41,191 nt of DNA from Verrucomicrobiota bacterium (GCA_027619545.1 JAQCFT010000005.1:1-41191); one strand, 5' to 3'; shown: positions 26,193 through 35,068, numbered from the stretch's first letter. Notes: a model not told the origin generated them from the sequence alone. A program made the numbers and translations.

Positions 26193-27404
26193 ATGTTGGA
26201 AACCGTCCCATACACCATCATCGACCGTTGCAGAGCTTGCCACGCGCCTTCCTCATTGCTGATTCCTGCCTTGGAAATGGATCCCATGCCCTTGGCTGGA
26301 CAATTCTGTATCAGCCGGAAAGAGGCTTACGATGCCGTCTCAATGCCCTTGAGCTGGATCATCTGCGAACGGTGTGGCCTCGTTCAAGTCCTGGAAGATG
26401 TCAACGACCGGGCTTTGTTCAAGCACTACAATTACGCCTCATCCACTGTCGGAGGACTGGTCAGGCATTTTGAACAATTTGCATGCATCCTTGCCGAGTC
26501 ATACGAAAACTCCGAACCTGCTTTTCTGGAAATTGGCTGTAACGACGGAGTCCTGCTGAACAAACTCCCGGCCACTTGGACCAAGTGCGGAGTGGATCCA
26601 AGCGATGTGGCCAGAACAACGCATGAAAGCGCTTCAGATGCAGCGTATGAGCTGGTCAACAAACCGTTCACATCCACTCTAGTGGACCGGAAGCAATGGA
26701 CCGGAAAATGGGACGTGATCAGCGGTTCCAACTGCCTGGCACATATTTCAGACCTGCGGGACGTCTTCGAAGGGGTGGCTTCTGCCCTGCGTCCTAACGG
26801 CGAATTCTGGATCGAAGTCCACGATCTGGACGCTCTTCTGGATGGTTCACAATGGGACACCATCTATCACGAACACAAGGCAGAGTGGAGTCTCGACGCA
26901 TTGACAAACTGTTTGGGAACATTGGGATTTGAGAGAATTTCCTTCGAACGCATCCCCATGCACGGAGGGGCGCTTCGATGTCGCTTCAAAAAAACAGGTG
27001 AAAAGAAGTATTTGCAGGGGACGACCGACACCTACCTTCCCAAACTGGAAAAACTCTCATTGGCCTATCACCGGAGAAACGAGCATCCGACTGTTCGAAC
27101 ACTTCGTTCCGCCGTGAAAAACGGACAACGTATCGCGGCTTTTGGCGCGGCAGGCAGAGCCAATGTTTACCTGAATCAAATGGTCGACCTGACCTTCACC
27201 TGGATTGTGGACGAATCTCCCCTGCGCATCGGGAAATTCATTCCGTGCGTCGGAACTCCGATTGTAGATCCCTCCTCTCTCGATCAGGAGGCTCCAAAAA
27301 AATGCCTGATCACAGCTTGGAATTACAAGGATGACATCATCCGGAAAAACCCGAATTACCCGGGAGACTGGCTGACCGCTTTCCCGATTCACCAAGAATC
27401 ATGA
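26193..27404 (+). CDS. Sugar C-methyltransferase, class I SAM-dependent
   Basis: Protein of 403 aa with the architecture of nucleotide-sugar C-methyltransferases such as TcaB9 and NovU. The N-terminal zinc module has Cys13/Cys16 (CRAC) and Cys58/Cys61 (CERC). The SAM fold has FLEIGCNDGVLL (111-122). The catalytic segment IYHEHKAEW (Tyr225, His226, Glu227, His228) matches the family YHEH motif, and Tyr81 follows the NYASS stretch. The C-terminal PF08484-type domain has IAAFGAAGRANVYLN. This supports transfer of a methyl group to carbon 3 of a 4-keto sugar. It starts 4 nt after the dehydratase and overlaps the reductase by 4 nt. Confidence 0.9.
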   Translation: MLETVPYTIIDRCRACHAPSSLLIPALEMDPMPLAGQFCISRKEAYDAVSMPLSWIICERCGLVQVLEDVNDRALFKHYNYASSTVGGLVRHFEQFACILAESYENSEPAFLEIGCNDGVLLNKLPATWTKCGVDPSDVARTTHESASDAAYELVNKPFTSTLVDRKQWTGKWDVISGSNCLAHISDLRDVFEGVASALRPNGEFWIEVHDLDALLDGSQWDTIYHEHKAEWSLDALTNCLGTLGFERISFERIPMHGGALRCRFKKTGEKKYLQGTTDTYLPKLEKLSLAYHRRNEHPTVRTLRSAVKNGQRIAAFGAAGRANVYLNQMVDLTFTWIVDESPLRIGKFIPCVGTPIVDPSSLDQEAPKKCLITAWNYKDDIIRKNPNYPGDWLTAFPIHQES

Positions 27405-28186
27405 AACGTGTCATCATACTGGGATCCAACGGCATGCTTGGCCACATGGTTCACCGTTATCTGTTGAAACATGGTTTGGATGTCATTGCGTTTGATGATC
27501 GATGGTCTTCCTCGAATCACCACGAACTTTCAAAAAAGCTCGAAAAACTGGAACCGGACGCATGCATCAATGCCATCGGCGTTCGCGAACGTAGTCCCGG
27601 GGGAACAGAGCACCTTATGTGGACCAATGGCGCATTACCCGGGCTGATTTCACAAGCCTTACCCGCAGACACCTTGTTCATTCACGCCAGTTCGGACGCT
27701 GTGTTTGCATCGGACCGCAATGAATGCGCGTGGGACCTTCCTCATGATCCGGACACTGAGTACGGACACTCAAAAAGCCTGGGGGAACTGGGGCTCAAAA
27801 GAGCCAATGACTGGATCATCCGCAGTTCCATCATCGGTCCCGAAGTTTCCACACAAAAATCCCTCATGAGTTGGTATCTTCACCAACGCCAACCGGTGAA
27901 AGGATTCACAAACCAGATCTGGAACGGCATCACCACTCTCGAATGGGCCCGACTTGGTCTAAACATCATCAACGGGAAAATCATTGATTGCGAGAAGGTC
28001 CTGCAACCCGGCATTCTGCCTCCGGTCAGCAAACATGCATTGCTCAAAATGATCAGCCGGGTTTTGAACCATCCGACCGACGTCCTCCCTCAGGCATCAG
28101 ATTTCCCGGTTCAACGATCCCTTGTACCCAACTTGGATGGACCCTCACTGGAAGAACAACTCATGCAGTTGGCCTCCTTCGACTGA
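27401..28186 (+). CDS. RmlD-like NAD(P)-dependent sugar reductase
   Basis: Extended SDR protein of 261 aa of the dTDP-4-dehydrorhamnose reductase/sugar-nucleotide-binding type. The nucleotide-binding motif is LGSNGMLGHMV (7-17), the catalytic pair is in TEYGHSKSLGE (Tyr121, Lys125), and HASSDAVF (95-102) carries the family Ser. It should reduce the 4-keto group of the sugar made by the two preceding genes, finishing the nucleotide-activated deoxysugar. It overlaps the methyltransferase stop by 4 nt and is the last gene of the operon. The specific sugar cannot be read from sequence. Confidence 0.88.
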   Translation: MKRVIILGSNGMLGHMVHRYLLKHGLDVIAFDDRWSSSNHHELSKKLEKLEPDACINAIGVRERSPGGTEHLMWTNGALPGLISQALPADTLFIHASSDAVFASDRNECAWDLPHDPDTEYGHSKSLGELGLKRANDWIIRSSIIGPEVSTQKSLMSWYLHQRQPVKGFTNQIWNGITTLEWARLGLNIINGKIIDCEKVLQPGILPPVSKHALLKMISRVLNHPTDVLPQASDFPVQRSLVPNLDGPSLEEQLMQLASFD

Positions 28187-28323
28187 AAATTGACAAATAT
28201 TGTTCTTTTTTCAAACCCCACCTGAAACTACCCAGAAATTGACTTTCAACCTCACTTTAATGGGCGTAGTGTGACGTCTGTTGAAGTCCAATAGAATTTC
28301 TTTGAATGAGAAGGTTGCAATCA

Positions 28324-31300
28324 ATGATGTGGAATAACAAAAAAGGCGCCGACATGATCAAACGAATGGTGACTGGCATCGTAGCCCTCGCTGCTCTCCC
28401 CCAACTCACCGAGGCCCAGCCTTCGATTGATTTCAATCGCGATATCAAACCCATCCTCTCAGACAGATGTTTTGCCTGTCATGGGCCGGATGAACAAGGC
28501 CGGAAAGCGAACCTTCGCTTTGACATCAAAACCGACCTCAGCCACGCGTCGGACCAGGGAACACCCATTTTGCAACCAGGGGATCCCGATGCCAGCGAAT
28601 TGTATCTTCGCATCATCACGGATGATCCAGATGACATCATGCCGCCTCCCGAAGCTCTGTTGACACTTTCACCAGCAGAAAAACAGTTGATCAGACGTTG
28701 GATCAAAGAAGGCGCCGAGTGGTCGGGACATTGGTCTTTCCAAAGTGTCGGAAAAATCGAAGTTCCTGAAGTATCCAGAGAAGCCGTGCTCAGAAATCCC
28801 ATTGATCATTTTGTCGAACAAAGATTAATCCAGGAAGATCTGCCATCCACTGAAGAAGCCTCGCTGGAAAGACTGCTGCGACGTGTTTCAATCGATTTGA
28901 CGGGACTCCCCCCCAGCGAGGAGATGCGCAACCGATTCCTTCAGGACAAGAAACCAGGCGCATACGAACGACTGGTGGACCGGTTGCTGGCATCAGAACA
29001 TTTTGGCGAGCGCATGGCAATGGACTGGTTGGACGTGGCCCGTTTTGCCGATACCTACGGGTACCAGGCTGATCGTTTCAACCATTTGTGGCCCTGGAGA
29101 GACTGGGTGATCCAAGCCTTTAATCAAAACCTTCCTTACGACGAATTCATCACGCATCAAATGGCGGGTGACCTGATGGAAGACCGGACGCAGGACACAG
29201 TGTTGGCGACCGCATTCCATCGGAACCACCGTCAGACCAATGAAGGCGGCAGCACCAATGAAGAATTCCGGGTGGAATACAATGCCGACCGGCTCAAAAC
29301 CACCGCACTGGCATTTTTGGGGTTAACCATTGAGTGCGCCCGTTGCCATGATCATAAATATGACCCGATATCACAGCGCGATTACTATCGATTGTTCGCC
29401 TTTTTCAACAACACCGACGAATCGGGGCTATACTCGCACTTTACCGACGCCATCCCCACTCCGACACACTTCCTTTACAAAGAGGGTGAGCACCCAAAAC
29501 ATGAGGCGGCAAAATCCAGGTTACGGGCATTGGAAGCAAAGGAAGCATCCATCCGAGAAGTTGCCAAACCGGCCTTCGAAACCTGGTGGAAGGAAATCAA
29601 AGTTGCGAGCGCTTCTCCAGATGCAGATCAGGTGGGGTATTTCAATTTTGAAACAAAAGAGGAAAAAGGTTACCCGAATCTGGCAAAGGAAGATCACTTC
29701 GCTAAGATCAACGACAACCCTCAGCCGGTCGAAGGCAACAAGGGACAGTCGCTCGTGTTTGATGGTGAGAATTCCATCAACATCGACCAGGTGGCGGACT
29801 TCAATCGAAACCAACCCTTCTCGATGTCCGTCTGGATGGAAATCCCTGAAGTGCTGAACAAAATCATCGTTCTCCATCACTCCAAAGCAGGGTCGGATGC
29901 CGGCAGCAGGGGGTATGAGTTGCTGTTGGAAGATGGCCATGCCGCTTTTGCCCTGGTTCATTTTTGGCCGGGGAATGCCATCAAGGTCCGCACCCAGTCA
30001 ACACTGCCCATCCATCAATGGCTGCATCTCGGGTGGACCTACGATGGTTCCAGCAAAGCGGAAGGCATAAGGCTTTATGTCAACGGCAAACCCGAGCCGG
30101 TGGAAATCGTCCGGGACACACTCTACAGAGACATTACTTACGGTGGAGGGGTGCCCTTGCAACTTGCCGCACGTTTCAGAGGCCGGGGATTCAAGGATGG
30201 CAAACTGGATGAAATCCGCATCTTCAACACGGAACTCACCCCGCTGGAAATGCAGGCCGTTTTTCTGGAAACCCCCATCCAAAAACCCGAAACGAACGAG
30301 CCGGACACGGAAGCATGGTTCGACTATTGGCTGAATCGCCATCACAAACCTTATCAAACCTGGGTTTCAGATTTGCAGGAAGCCCGGCAGGAAGAAAGCC
30401 GCATCGTCGAAAGCCTGCGTGAAATCATGGCCATGGGTGACATCAAGGGGGGACGTAAAACCTACATCCTTCGAAGAGGACAATACGATCTCCCCGCCGA
30501 AGAAGTTTCCGCCGGAACACCCGATCGCATTTTGCCTTTTGACCCCTCCTGGCCGGCAAATCGACTCGGCCTGGCAAAGTGGTTGATCGATCGCAAGCAT
30601 CCGCTCACTTCCCGCGTGGTGGTGAATCGATTCTGGCAAATGTTTTTCGGAAAAGGACTTGTCGAAACTTCCGAGGACTTCGGCAGTCAGGGCGCCCAAC
30701 CCTCCCATCGCGAGTTGCTGGACTGGTTGGCCGGCTGGTATATGGACAACGGATGGAACACAAAGGCTTTGTTGAAACTGATCGTCACCTCCCACACCTA
30801 TCGCAAAGACTCTGTCCCAACACACGAAATGATGCAGAAGGATCCGGAAAACAGACTCCTGGCGCGTGGCCCCAAACAACGGCTGATGGCGGAAATCTTG
30901 CGGGATCAAGCCCTCAGCGCGGCAGGCATATTATCCCCCAAACTCGGAGGTCCCAGCGTCAAGCCGTACCAACCTGCAGGCGTCTGGAAAGAAGTCTCCG
31001 GGGCCACCTACACACCTGATAAAGGCGAAGGTCTGCATCGTCGCAGTCTTTACACATATTGGAAGCGCACCGCTCCCCCCCCTGCCATGCTGACCTTCGA
31101 TGCCACATCACGCGAGGATTGCATTGCTCGACGCGTCCCAACCAACACACCCCTGCAAGCGTTGGTTCTGCTGAACGATCCCCAGTTCATCGAAGCAGCC
31201 CGCATGCTGGCACAACGCATGGTGCAGGAAGGCGGCGAATCCCTGATCGACCAGATTGTATACGGATTTCGTCAAGTCATCACACGCCCCCCCAACGCGC

Positions 31301-31500
31301 CCGAACTGGAATTATTGAAAACCATTTACAGCGAACGCTTCGACTCCCTCGCAGGTGTCGATTTCTCCAAAGAGGACGCCTCGATCGAGCAAATGGGAGA
31401 ATTGAAATGGGAAAAAGATCTGGACCTCCGAAACCTCAGTGCTCTCACAGCGGTGTCACTGGCCATATTAAATTTCGACGAAGCCATCGTGAGAAGATAA
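28324..31500 (+). CDS. Secreted PSD1 heme protein (PSCyt1-DUF1549-LamG-DUF1553)
   Basis: Protein of about 1058 aa. TGAGAAGG at 28307-28314 lies 9 nt before ATG 28324; ATGs at 28306 and 28354 are alternatives. A signal peptide (MVTGIVALAALPQLTEA) leads to a PSCyt1 domain with CFACHGPDE (Cys49, Cys52, His53). DUF1549 follows with a second heme-type motif CARCH (about Cys338) and the HKYDPISQRDYYRLFAFFNNT segment. A LamG/concanavalin-like module occupies about 438-648 (SLVFDGENSINI, PFSMSVWMEIP, RLYVNGKPEPVEI). DUF1553 then starts near 712 (RGQYDLPAEEV, KGLVETSEDFG). A DUF1501 gene follows after 25 nt. LamG suggests glycan or surface binding. Confidence 0.92.
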   Translation: MMWNNKKGADMIKRMVTGIVALAALPQLTEAQPSIDFNRDIKPILSDRCFACHGPDEQGRKANLRFDIKTDLSHASDQGTPILQPGDPDASELYLRIITDDPDDIMPPPEALLTLSPAEKQLIRRWIKEGAEWSGHWSFQSVGKIEVPEVSREAVLRNPIDHFVEQRLIQEDLPSTEEASLERLLRRVSIDLTGLPPSEEMRNRFLQDKKPGAYERLVDRLLASEHFGERMAMDWLDVARFADTYGYQADRFNHLWPWRDWVIQAFNQNLPYDEFITHQMAGDLMEDRTQDTVLATAFHRNHRQTNEGGSTNEEFRVEYNADRLKTTALAFLGLTIECARCHDHKYDPISQRDYYRLFAFFNNTDESGLYSHFTDAIPTPTHFLYKEGEHPKHEAAKSRLRALEAKEASIREVAKPAFETWWKEIKVASASPDADQVGYFNFETKEEKGYPNLAKEDHFAKINDNPQPVEGNKGQSLVFDGENSINIDQVADFNRNQPFSMSVWMEIPEVLNKIIVLHHSKAGSDAGSRGYELLLEDGHAAFALVHFWPGNAIKVRTQSTLPIHQWLHLGWTYDGSSKAEGIRLYVNGKPEPVEIVRDTLYRDITYGGGVPLQLAARFRGRGFKDGKLDEIRIFNTELTPLEMQAVFLETPIQKPETNEPDTEAWFDYWLNRHHKPYQTWVSDLQEARQEESRIVESLREIMAMGDIKGGRKTYILRRGQYDLPAEEVSAGTPDRILPFDPSWPANRLGLAKWLIDRKHPLTSRVVVNRFWQMFFGKGLVETSEDFGSQGAQPSHRELLDWLAGWYMDNGWNTKALLKLIVTSHTYRKDSVPTHEMMQKDPENRLLARGPKQRLMAEILRDQALSAAGILSPKLGGPSVKPYQPAGVWKEVSGATYTPDKGEGLHRRSLYTYWKRTAPPPAMLTFDATSREDCIARRVPTNTPLQALVLLNDPQFIEAARMLAQRMVQEGGESLIDQIVYGFRQVITRPPNAPELELLKTIYSERFDSLAGVDFSKEDASIEQMGELKWEKDLDLRNLSALTAVSLAILNFDEAIVRR

Positions 31501-31525
31501 GCAACCTCAAACGCCACATACGTCC

Positions 31526-32977
31526 ATGAAACATTTGAAAGAAGCACATTGCCAATCCTTCGAGCACCACCCCTCGCGTCGAGCATTCCTGGCCAAATCC
31601 GGAATGGGCCTGGGAGCCCTGGCATTGAATCAACTCATTTCCGCAGAATCGCCGCGTTCTTCTCTGAGAGGCATCCTCGATCATCCCCACCACGCCCCGA
31701 AGGCGAAGCGGGTCATCTACCTCTTCATGAGCGGAGGGCCCTCTCAATTGGATTTGTTCGACTACAAACCGATACTGAACAAAATGAACGGCGAGGATCT
31801 GCCGGAATCTGTGCGCATGGGACAACGCCTGACGGGAATGTCCGCCAACCAGGCCAAACTTCCCATGGCGGGATCCATTTTCAAATTCGATCGCCACGGC
31901 CAATCCGGAGCGCAAATCAGCGAAATACTTCCCCACACTGCCAGGATTGCCGATGATCTCTGCATCATCCGATCCCTGCACACGGATGCCATCAATCATG
32001 ACCCTGCCATTACCTTCTTCCAGACAGGTTCCCAACTGGCTGGTCGTCCGTCGATGGGATCATGGCTCAGCTATGGATTGGGTTCTGAAAACGACAATTT
32101 ACCCGCATTCTGCGTCCTGATCACCCGCAACAAAGGCGGCCAACCACTCTATTCAAGACTCTGGGGAAACGGTTTTCTTCCATCCATCCACCAGGGAGTC
32201 CAGTTCCGGGCAGGGAAAGACCCGGTGTTGTATCTGGAAAATCCAACCGGAGTCACCCAGCAACAACGCCGACAAATGCTGGACCGCCTTCGGGCCTTGA
32301 ACGAAATTCAGATGGAAAAGGAAAAAGATCCGGAAATTGCCACCCGCATCGCCCAATACGAAATGGCCTACCGCATGCAGACTTCCGTTCCGGACGTCAT
32401 GGACCTGAGCGACGAACCCGAGTCCACGTATGAACTCTACGGTGAAGACGCACGAAAACCCGGCACCTTCGCAGCCAACTGCCTGCTCGCACGTCGACTG
32501 GCCGAACGCGATGTCCGGTTTATTGAACTGTTTCACCAAGGATGGGATCAACATGGCGGCCTGCCTGCAGGTCTTCGACGACAATGCGAGGAAACGGACC
32601 AGGCATCGGCCGCTTTGGTCACCGATTTGAAGCGTCGCGGTTTGCTGGACGATACCCTCGTCATCTGGGGCGGTGAATTTGGTCGAACGAATTATTCCCA
32701 GGGCAAGCTGACGGCCACCGACTACGGAAGAGACCATCACCCGCGCTGCTTCACCCAATGGGTGGCGGGAGGAGGATTCCAACCAGGCCTGACCTATGGC
32801 GAAACCGACGAATTCGGCTACAACGTTGTCAAGGATGGTGTGGATGTGCACGATCTGCACGCCACCATGCTCAACCAACTCGGAATTGAGCATGAAAAGC
32901 TAACCTTCAAGTACCAGGGCCGACGTTACCGCCTGACCGATATCAAAGGCAACGTCGTCAAACCACTCATTGTTTGA
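31526..32977 (+). CDS. DUF1501 family Tat-type secreted protein
   Basis: Protein of 483 aa with a twin-arginine leader PSRRAFLAKSGMGLGALAL (Arg18-Arg19). DUF1501 signatures are VIYLFMSGGPSQLDLFDYKP, EILPHTARIADDLCIIRSL, FHQGWDQHGGL, WGGEFGRTNY, RDHHPRCFTQWVAGGG and HDLHATMLNQLG, closely parallel to the DUF1501 protein at 11073-12479. The conserved His/Asp positions suggest a metal-binding site of the sulfatase/alkaline phosphatase fold, though no activity is established. It follows the LamG-containing heme protein by 25 nt and precedes a NUDIX gene by 44 nt, all on the plus strand. Confidence 0.92.
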   Translation: MKHLKEAHCQSFEHHPSRRAFLAKSGMGLGALALNQLISAESPRSSLRGILDHPHHAPKAKRVIYLFMSGGPSQLDLFDYKPILNKMNGEDLPESVRMGQRLTGMSANQAKLPMAGSIFKFDRHGQSGAQISEILPHTARIADDLCIIRSLHTDAINHDPAITFFQTGSQLAGRPSMGSWLSYGLGSENDNLPAFCVLITRNKGGQPLYSRLWGNGFLPSIHQGVQFRAGKDPVLYLENPTGVTQQQRRQMLDRLRALNEIQMEKEKDPEIATRIAQYEMAYRMQTSVPDVMDLSDEPESTYELYGEDARKPGTFAANCLLARRLAERDVRFIELFHQGWDQHGGLPAGLRRQCEETDQASAALVTDLKRRGLLDDTLVIWGGEFGRTNYSQGKLTATDYGRDHHPRCFTQWVAGGGFQPGLTYGETDEFGYNVVKDGVDVHDLHATMLNQLGIEHEKLTFKYQGRRYRLTDIKGNVVKPLIV

Positions 32978-33021
32978 AACAAACAACCCCTCACACCGAT
33001 CCAAAAGTAGCCCCCTCAATC

Positions 33022-33546
33022 ATGGCCGAAGAAATCTTTGATGTCGTCAATGACCGCGATGAAGTCGTTGACCAACGCCCCAGGAGCGAAGTGCACGCCA
33101 GAAACATGCTCCATCGCGCTGTACATGTGCTGGTTTTTCACTCGGACGGCAAACTGTTCCTCCAGAAGCGATCCATGCTCAAGGACTGCTTTCCCGGTAC
33201 TTGGGATTCCTCCGCATCCGGACACCTCGACACCGGTGAATCCTATGATGACTGCGCGGTACGCGAAGTCAGTGAGGAACTGGGATGGCAACCTGATCGT
33301 CCTCTTGAAAAACTCTTCAAACTACCGGCAAGCGAGGAAACGGGCTGGGAATTTGTCTGGATTTACCGGGTGCAGTACGACGGCCCCTTCACGTTGCATC
33401 CTGATGAGATTGAGCGAGGCGATTGGTTTTCCCGCGATCATATTCAAGGATGGCTTGACCAAAATCCGGAAGAATTTGCAAGCGCTTTCCGTTTGTTGTG
33501 GAAAGCCTTTTTGGCATGGGAAACCGCTTCAACAAATCCTGCATAA
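33022..33546 (+). CDS. NUDIX hydrolase
   Basis: Cytoplasmic pyrophosphohydrolase of 174 aa. The NUDIX box is complete: GHLDTGE, seven residues, then REVSEELGW. The N-terminal EEIFDVVNDRDEVVDQRPR and FLQKRS pattern resembles YfcD/isopentenyl-diphosphate isomerase-like members, which act on nucleoside diphosphate derivatives. The start is ATG 33022; the frame is open to a TTG at 32974 inside the DUF1501 stop, which is unlikely to be used. It is one nucleotide upstream of the ROK kinase gene, so the two are cotranscribed. Confidence 0.92.
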   Translation: MAEEIFDVVNDRDEVVDQRPRSEVHARNMLHRAVHVLVFHSDGKLFLQKRSMLKDCFPGTWDSSASGHLDTGESYDDCAVREVSEELGWQPDRPLEKLFKLPASEETGWEFVWIYRVQYDGPFTLHPDEIERGDWFSRDHIQGWLDQNPEEFASAFRLLWKAFLAWETASTNPA

Positions 33547-33547
33547 G

Positions 33548-34453
33548 ATGGAAAAATTCGCCCTGGGAATTGATCTGGGTGGCACAAGAGTCAAACACGT
33601 CCTTGTCTCGGAGTCCGGACAGACCGTCGACCAGGGGGCGCATGATTTCAAACAGCACGAGACCATGGATTGGAAAAGTTCCATTCAATACATGGTCAGA
33701 CAGATACAAGACCGATTTCCGGATCACCCATTATCCATCGGACTATCCGCACCTGGGCTCGTGGCGCTGGACGGCCTGTCCATCCGACACATGCCCGGAA
33801 GGTTGCAGGGACTTGAAGGCCTGGTCTGGACCGAGGCATTGAATCATCCAGCCCCCATCCCCGTGCTTAACGACGCTCATTCCGCCTTGCTGGGCGAAGT
33901 CTGGAGAGGAGTAGCCAGAGGCATGCAAAACGTCGTCATGATCACTCTGGGGACCGGTGTTGGAGGAGCGGCCATGGTTGACGGCCATTTGCTTAAAGGT
34001 CATATTGGAAGGGCCGGGCATTTGGGGCACATCAGCCAACAAGTGTATGGCCCCCCCGACATTTGCCGGACACCTGGCAGTCTCGAATGGAATATTGGAA
34101 ACTGCACCATCAAAGACCGCACAAACGGACGTTTTACATCCACTCACGATTTGGTTCAGGCAAGCATTGAAGGAGATCCGTTCGCAAAGGGAGTTTGGGA
34201 GCGGTCCGTCCGATATCTCGCGGCAGGTCTGACGTCTTTTATCAACATCCTCGACCCCGAAGCCATTGTCATCGGAGGAGGCATCGCCGAATCCGGCAGA
34301 ACATTATTTGAGCCGCTACAAAAGGCCTTGAACGAAATGGAATGGCATGTTCAGGATCATCGCGTCAGCATCTTGAAAGCAAGTCTGGGCGAATATGCCG
34401 GGGCTTATGGCGCTGCCTTCCAATCCTTGGAAAATCAGCAAATTGGTACATGA
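33548..34453 (+). CDS. ROK family sugar kinase-like protein
   Basis: Protein of 301 aa of the ROK superfamily, with phosphate-binding motifs GIDLGGTRVKHVLV (7-20) and MITLGTGVGGAAM, and the GRAGHLGHI segment. The ROK zinc motif with CxCGxxGCxE is not present; the corresponding stretch reads PPDICRTPGSLEWNIG, a variant common in PVC members. It could phosphorylate a hexose or N-acetylhexosamine in the cytoplasm, but lack of the canonical zinc site makes the substrate and even activity uncertain. It follows NUDIX by one nucleotide and is convergent with rpmB. Confidence 0.88.
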   Translation: MEKFALGIDLGGTRVKHVLVSESGQTVDQGAHDFKQHETMDWKSSIQYMVRQIQDRFPDHPLSIGLSAPGLVALDGLSIRHMPGRLQGLEGLVWTEALNHPAPIPVLNDAHSALLGEVWRGVARGMQNVVMITLGTGVGGAAMVDGHLLKGHIGRAGHLGHISQQVYGPPDICRTPGSLEWNIGNCTIKDRTNGRFTSTHDLVQASIEGDPFAKGVWERSVRYLAAGLTSFINILDPEAIVIGGGIAESGRTLFEPLQKALNEMEWHVQDHRVSILKASLGEYAGAYGAAFQSLENQQIGT

Positions 34454-34486
34454 AAAATCGGCGAAACCCATGCGGGAATCGCCGAT
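34453..34486 (-). terminator. Rho-independent terminator of rpmB
   Basis: Hairpin with 8-bp arms ATCGGCGA and TCGCCGAT, extended by CCC/GGG around an ATGC loop. On the minus strand it is followed by TTTTT, so it ends rpmB transcription. It lies between the convergent ROK and rpmB genes and may also block plus-strand readthrough, although no T run follows on that side. Confidence 0.85.
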
Positions 34487-34505
34487 CGTGAAATGTAATG
34501 CCAAA

Positions 34506-34760
34506 TCAGGCGGGTTTCTTCCAAGTGCGCTTGGGCGCTTTGGTCACCAAACCTTTCTTGATTGCCTTGGCTGTGACGCGGATGTATTTCACCTCACCGT
34601 CAATGATCACCTTGACACGCTGAAGGTTAGGCAAGAACCGACGTTTGGTGATACCGGTTACATGTGTACCGATACCGCCTTTTTTCTTGGCTTTACCACT
34701 GCGCCAAATGTGACTTCCCTTGATGGGCCGTTTTCCTGTTAACTGACAAATCCTGGACAT
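34506..34760 (-). CDS. rpmB: 50S ribosomal protein L28
   Basis: Ribosomal large-subunit protein of 84 aa: MSRICQLTGKRPIKGSHI, GTHVTGITKRRFLPNLQ and KYIRVTAKAIKKG are diagnostic of bacterial L28, and the basic tail PKRTWKKPA is close to the usual end. The start at 34760 gives the normal N terminus; the frame remains open to 34820 without coding signals. It is a single-gene unit with its own predicted promoter and terminator. It lacks rpmG as a neighbour. Confidence 0.97.
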   Translation of the reverse strand: MSRICQLTGKRPIKGSHIWRSGKAKKKGGIGTHVTGITKRRFLPNLQRVKVIIDGEVKYIRVTAKAIKKGLVTKAPKRTWKKPA

Positions 34761-34801
34761 AATGCCGTGCGTTGATTGTTTTTCTAAAAAACAAGGGCGG
34801 G

Positions 34802-34830
34802 ATATTACGAACCGCTCCAAAGCATATCAA
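34802..34830 (-). promoter_or_regulatory. Predicted promoter of rpmB
   Basis: On the minus strand TTGATA (34830-34825) and TAATAT (34807-34802) are separated by exactly 17 nt, near the sigma-70 consensus and suited to a highly expressed ribosomal gene. Confidence 0.65.
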
Positions 34831-35068
34831 GTGTTAAAAATAAGAAACCTTCATTTTTTTGCTTTTGCCCCCCCCCGCCTGAACGATGCCGTTTTGTAAA
34901 ACATGCCATCGACCAATCGGAAAAAACGTAACTCCATATGTAATGGAATGAATGATGACCGTTATCAATAGCAAATGGTTACTTTTTTATTAATTTTTTG
35001 CTTTCATCAGGTCTGAATTTCACCAAAACTCACCCAACCCCCAGAATATAAAACACACAGGTAGACGA

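Noticed and set aside
25253-26287. 344-codon open frame on the minus strand inside the dehydratase gene
   Set aside because: It is antisense to a gene with clear motifs, and its translation has no recognisable domain; long antisense frames are common in this GC-rich coding sequence.
28187-28323. TTGACA and TTGACT boxes upstream of the LamG-containing heme protein as a promoter
   Set aside because: No acceptable -10 box is found at 16-18 nt from either box.
32153-32893. 246-codon open frame on the minus strand within the second DUF1501 gene
   Set aside because: Antisense to conserved DUF1501 motifs; its translation looks like the mirrored reading of the sense codons.
34868-34876. Run of nine C upstream of rpmB and the pseudopilin as a phase-variable tract
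   Set aside because: It lies in non-coding DNA away from the predicted rpmB promoter boxes, so a switching role is not supported by sequence.
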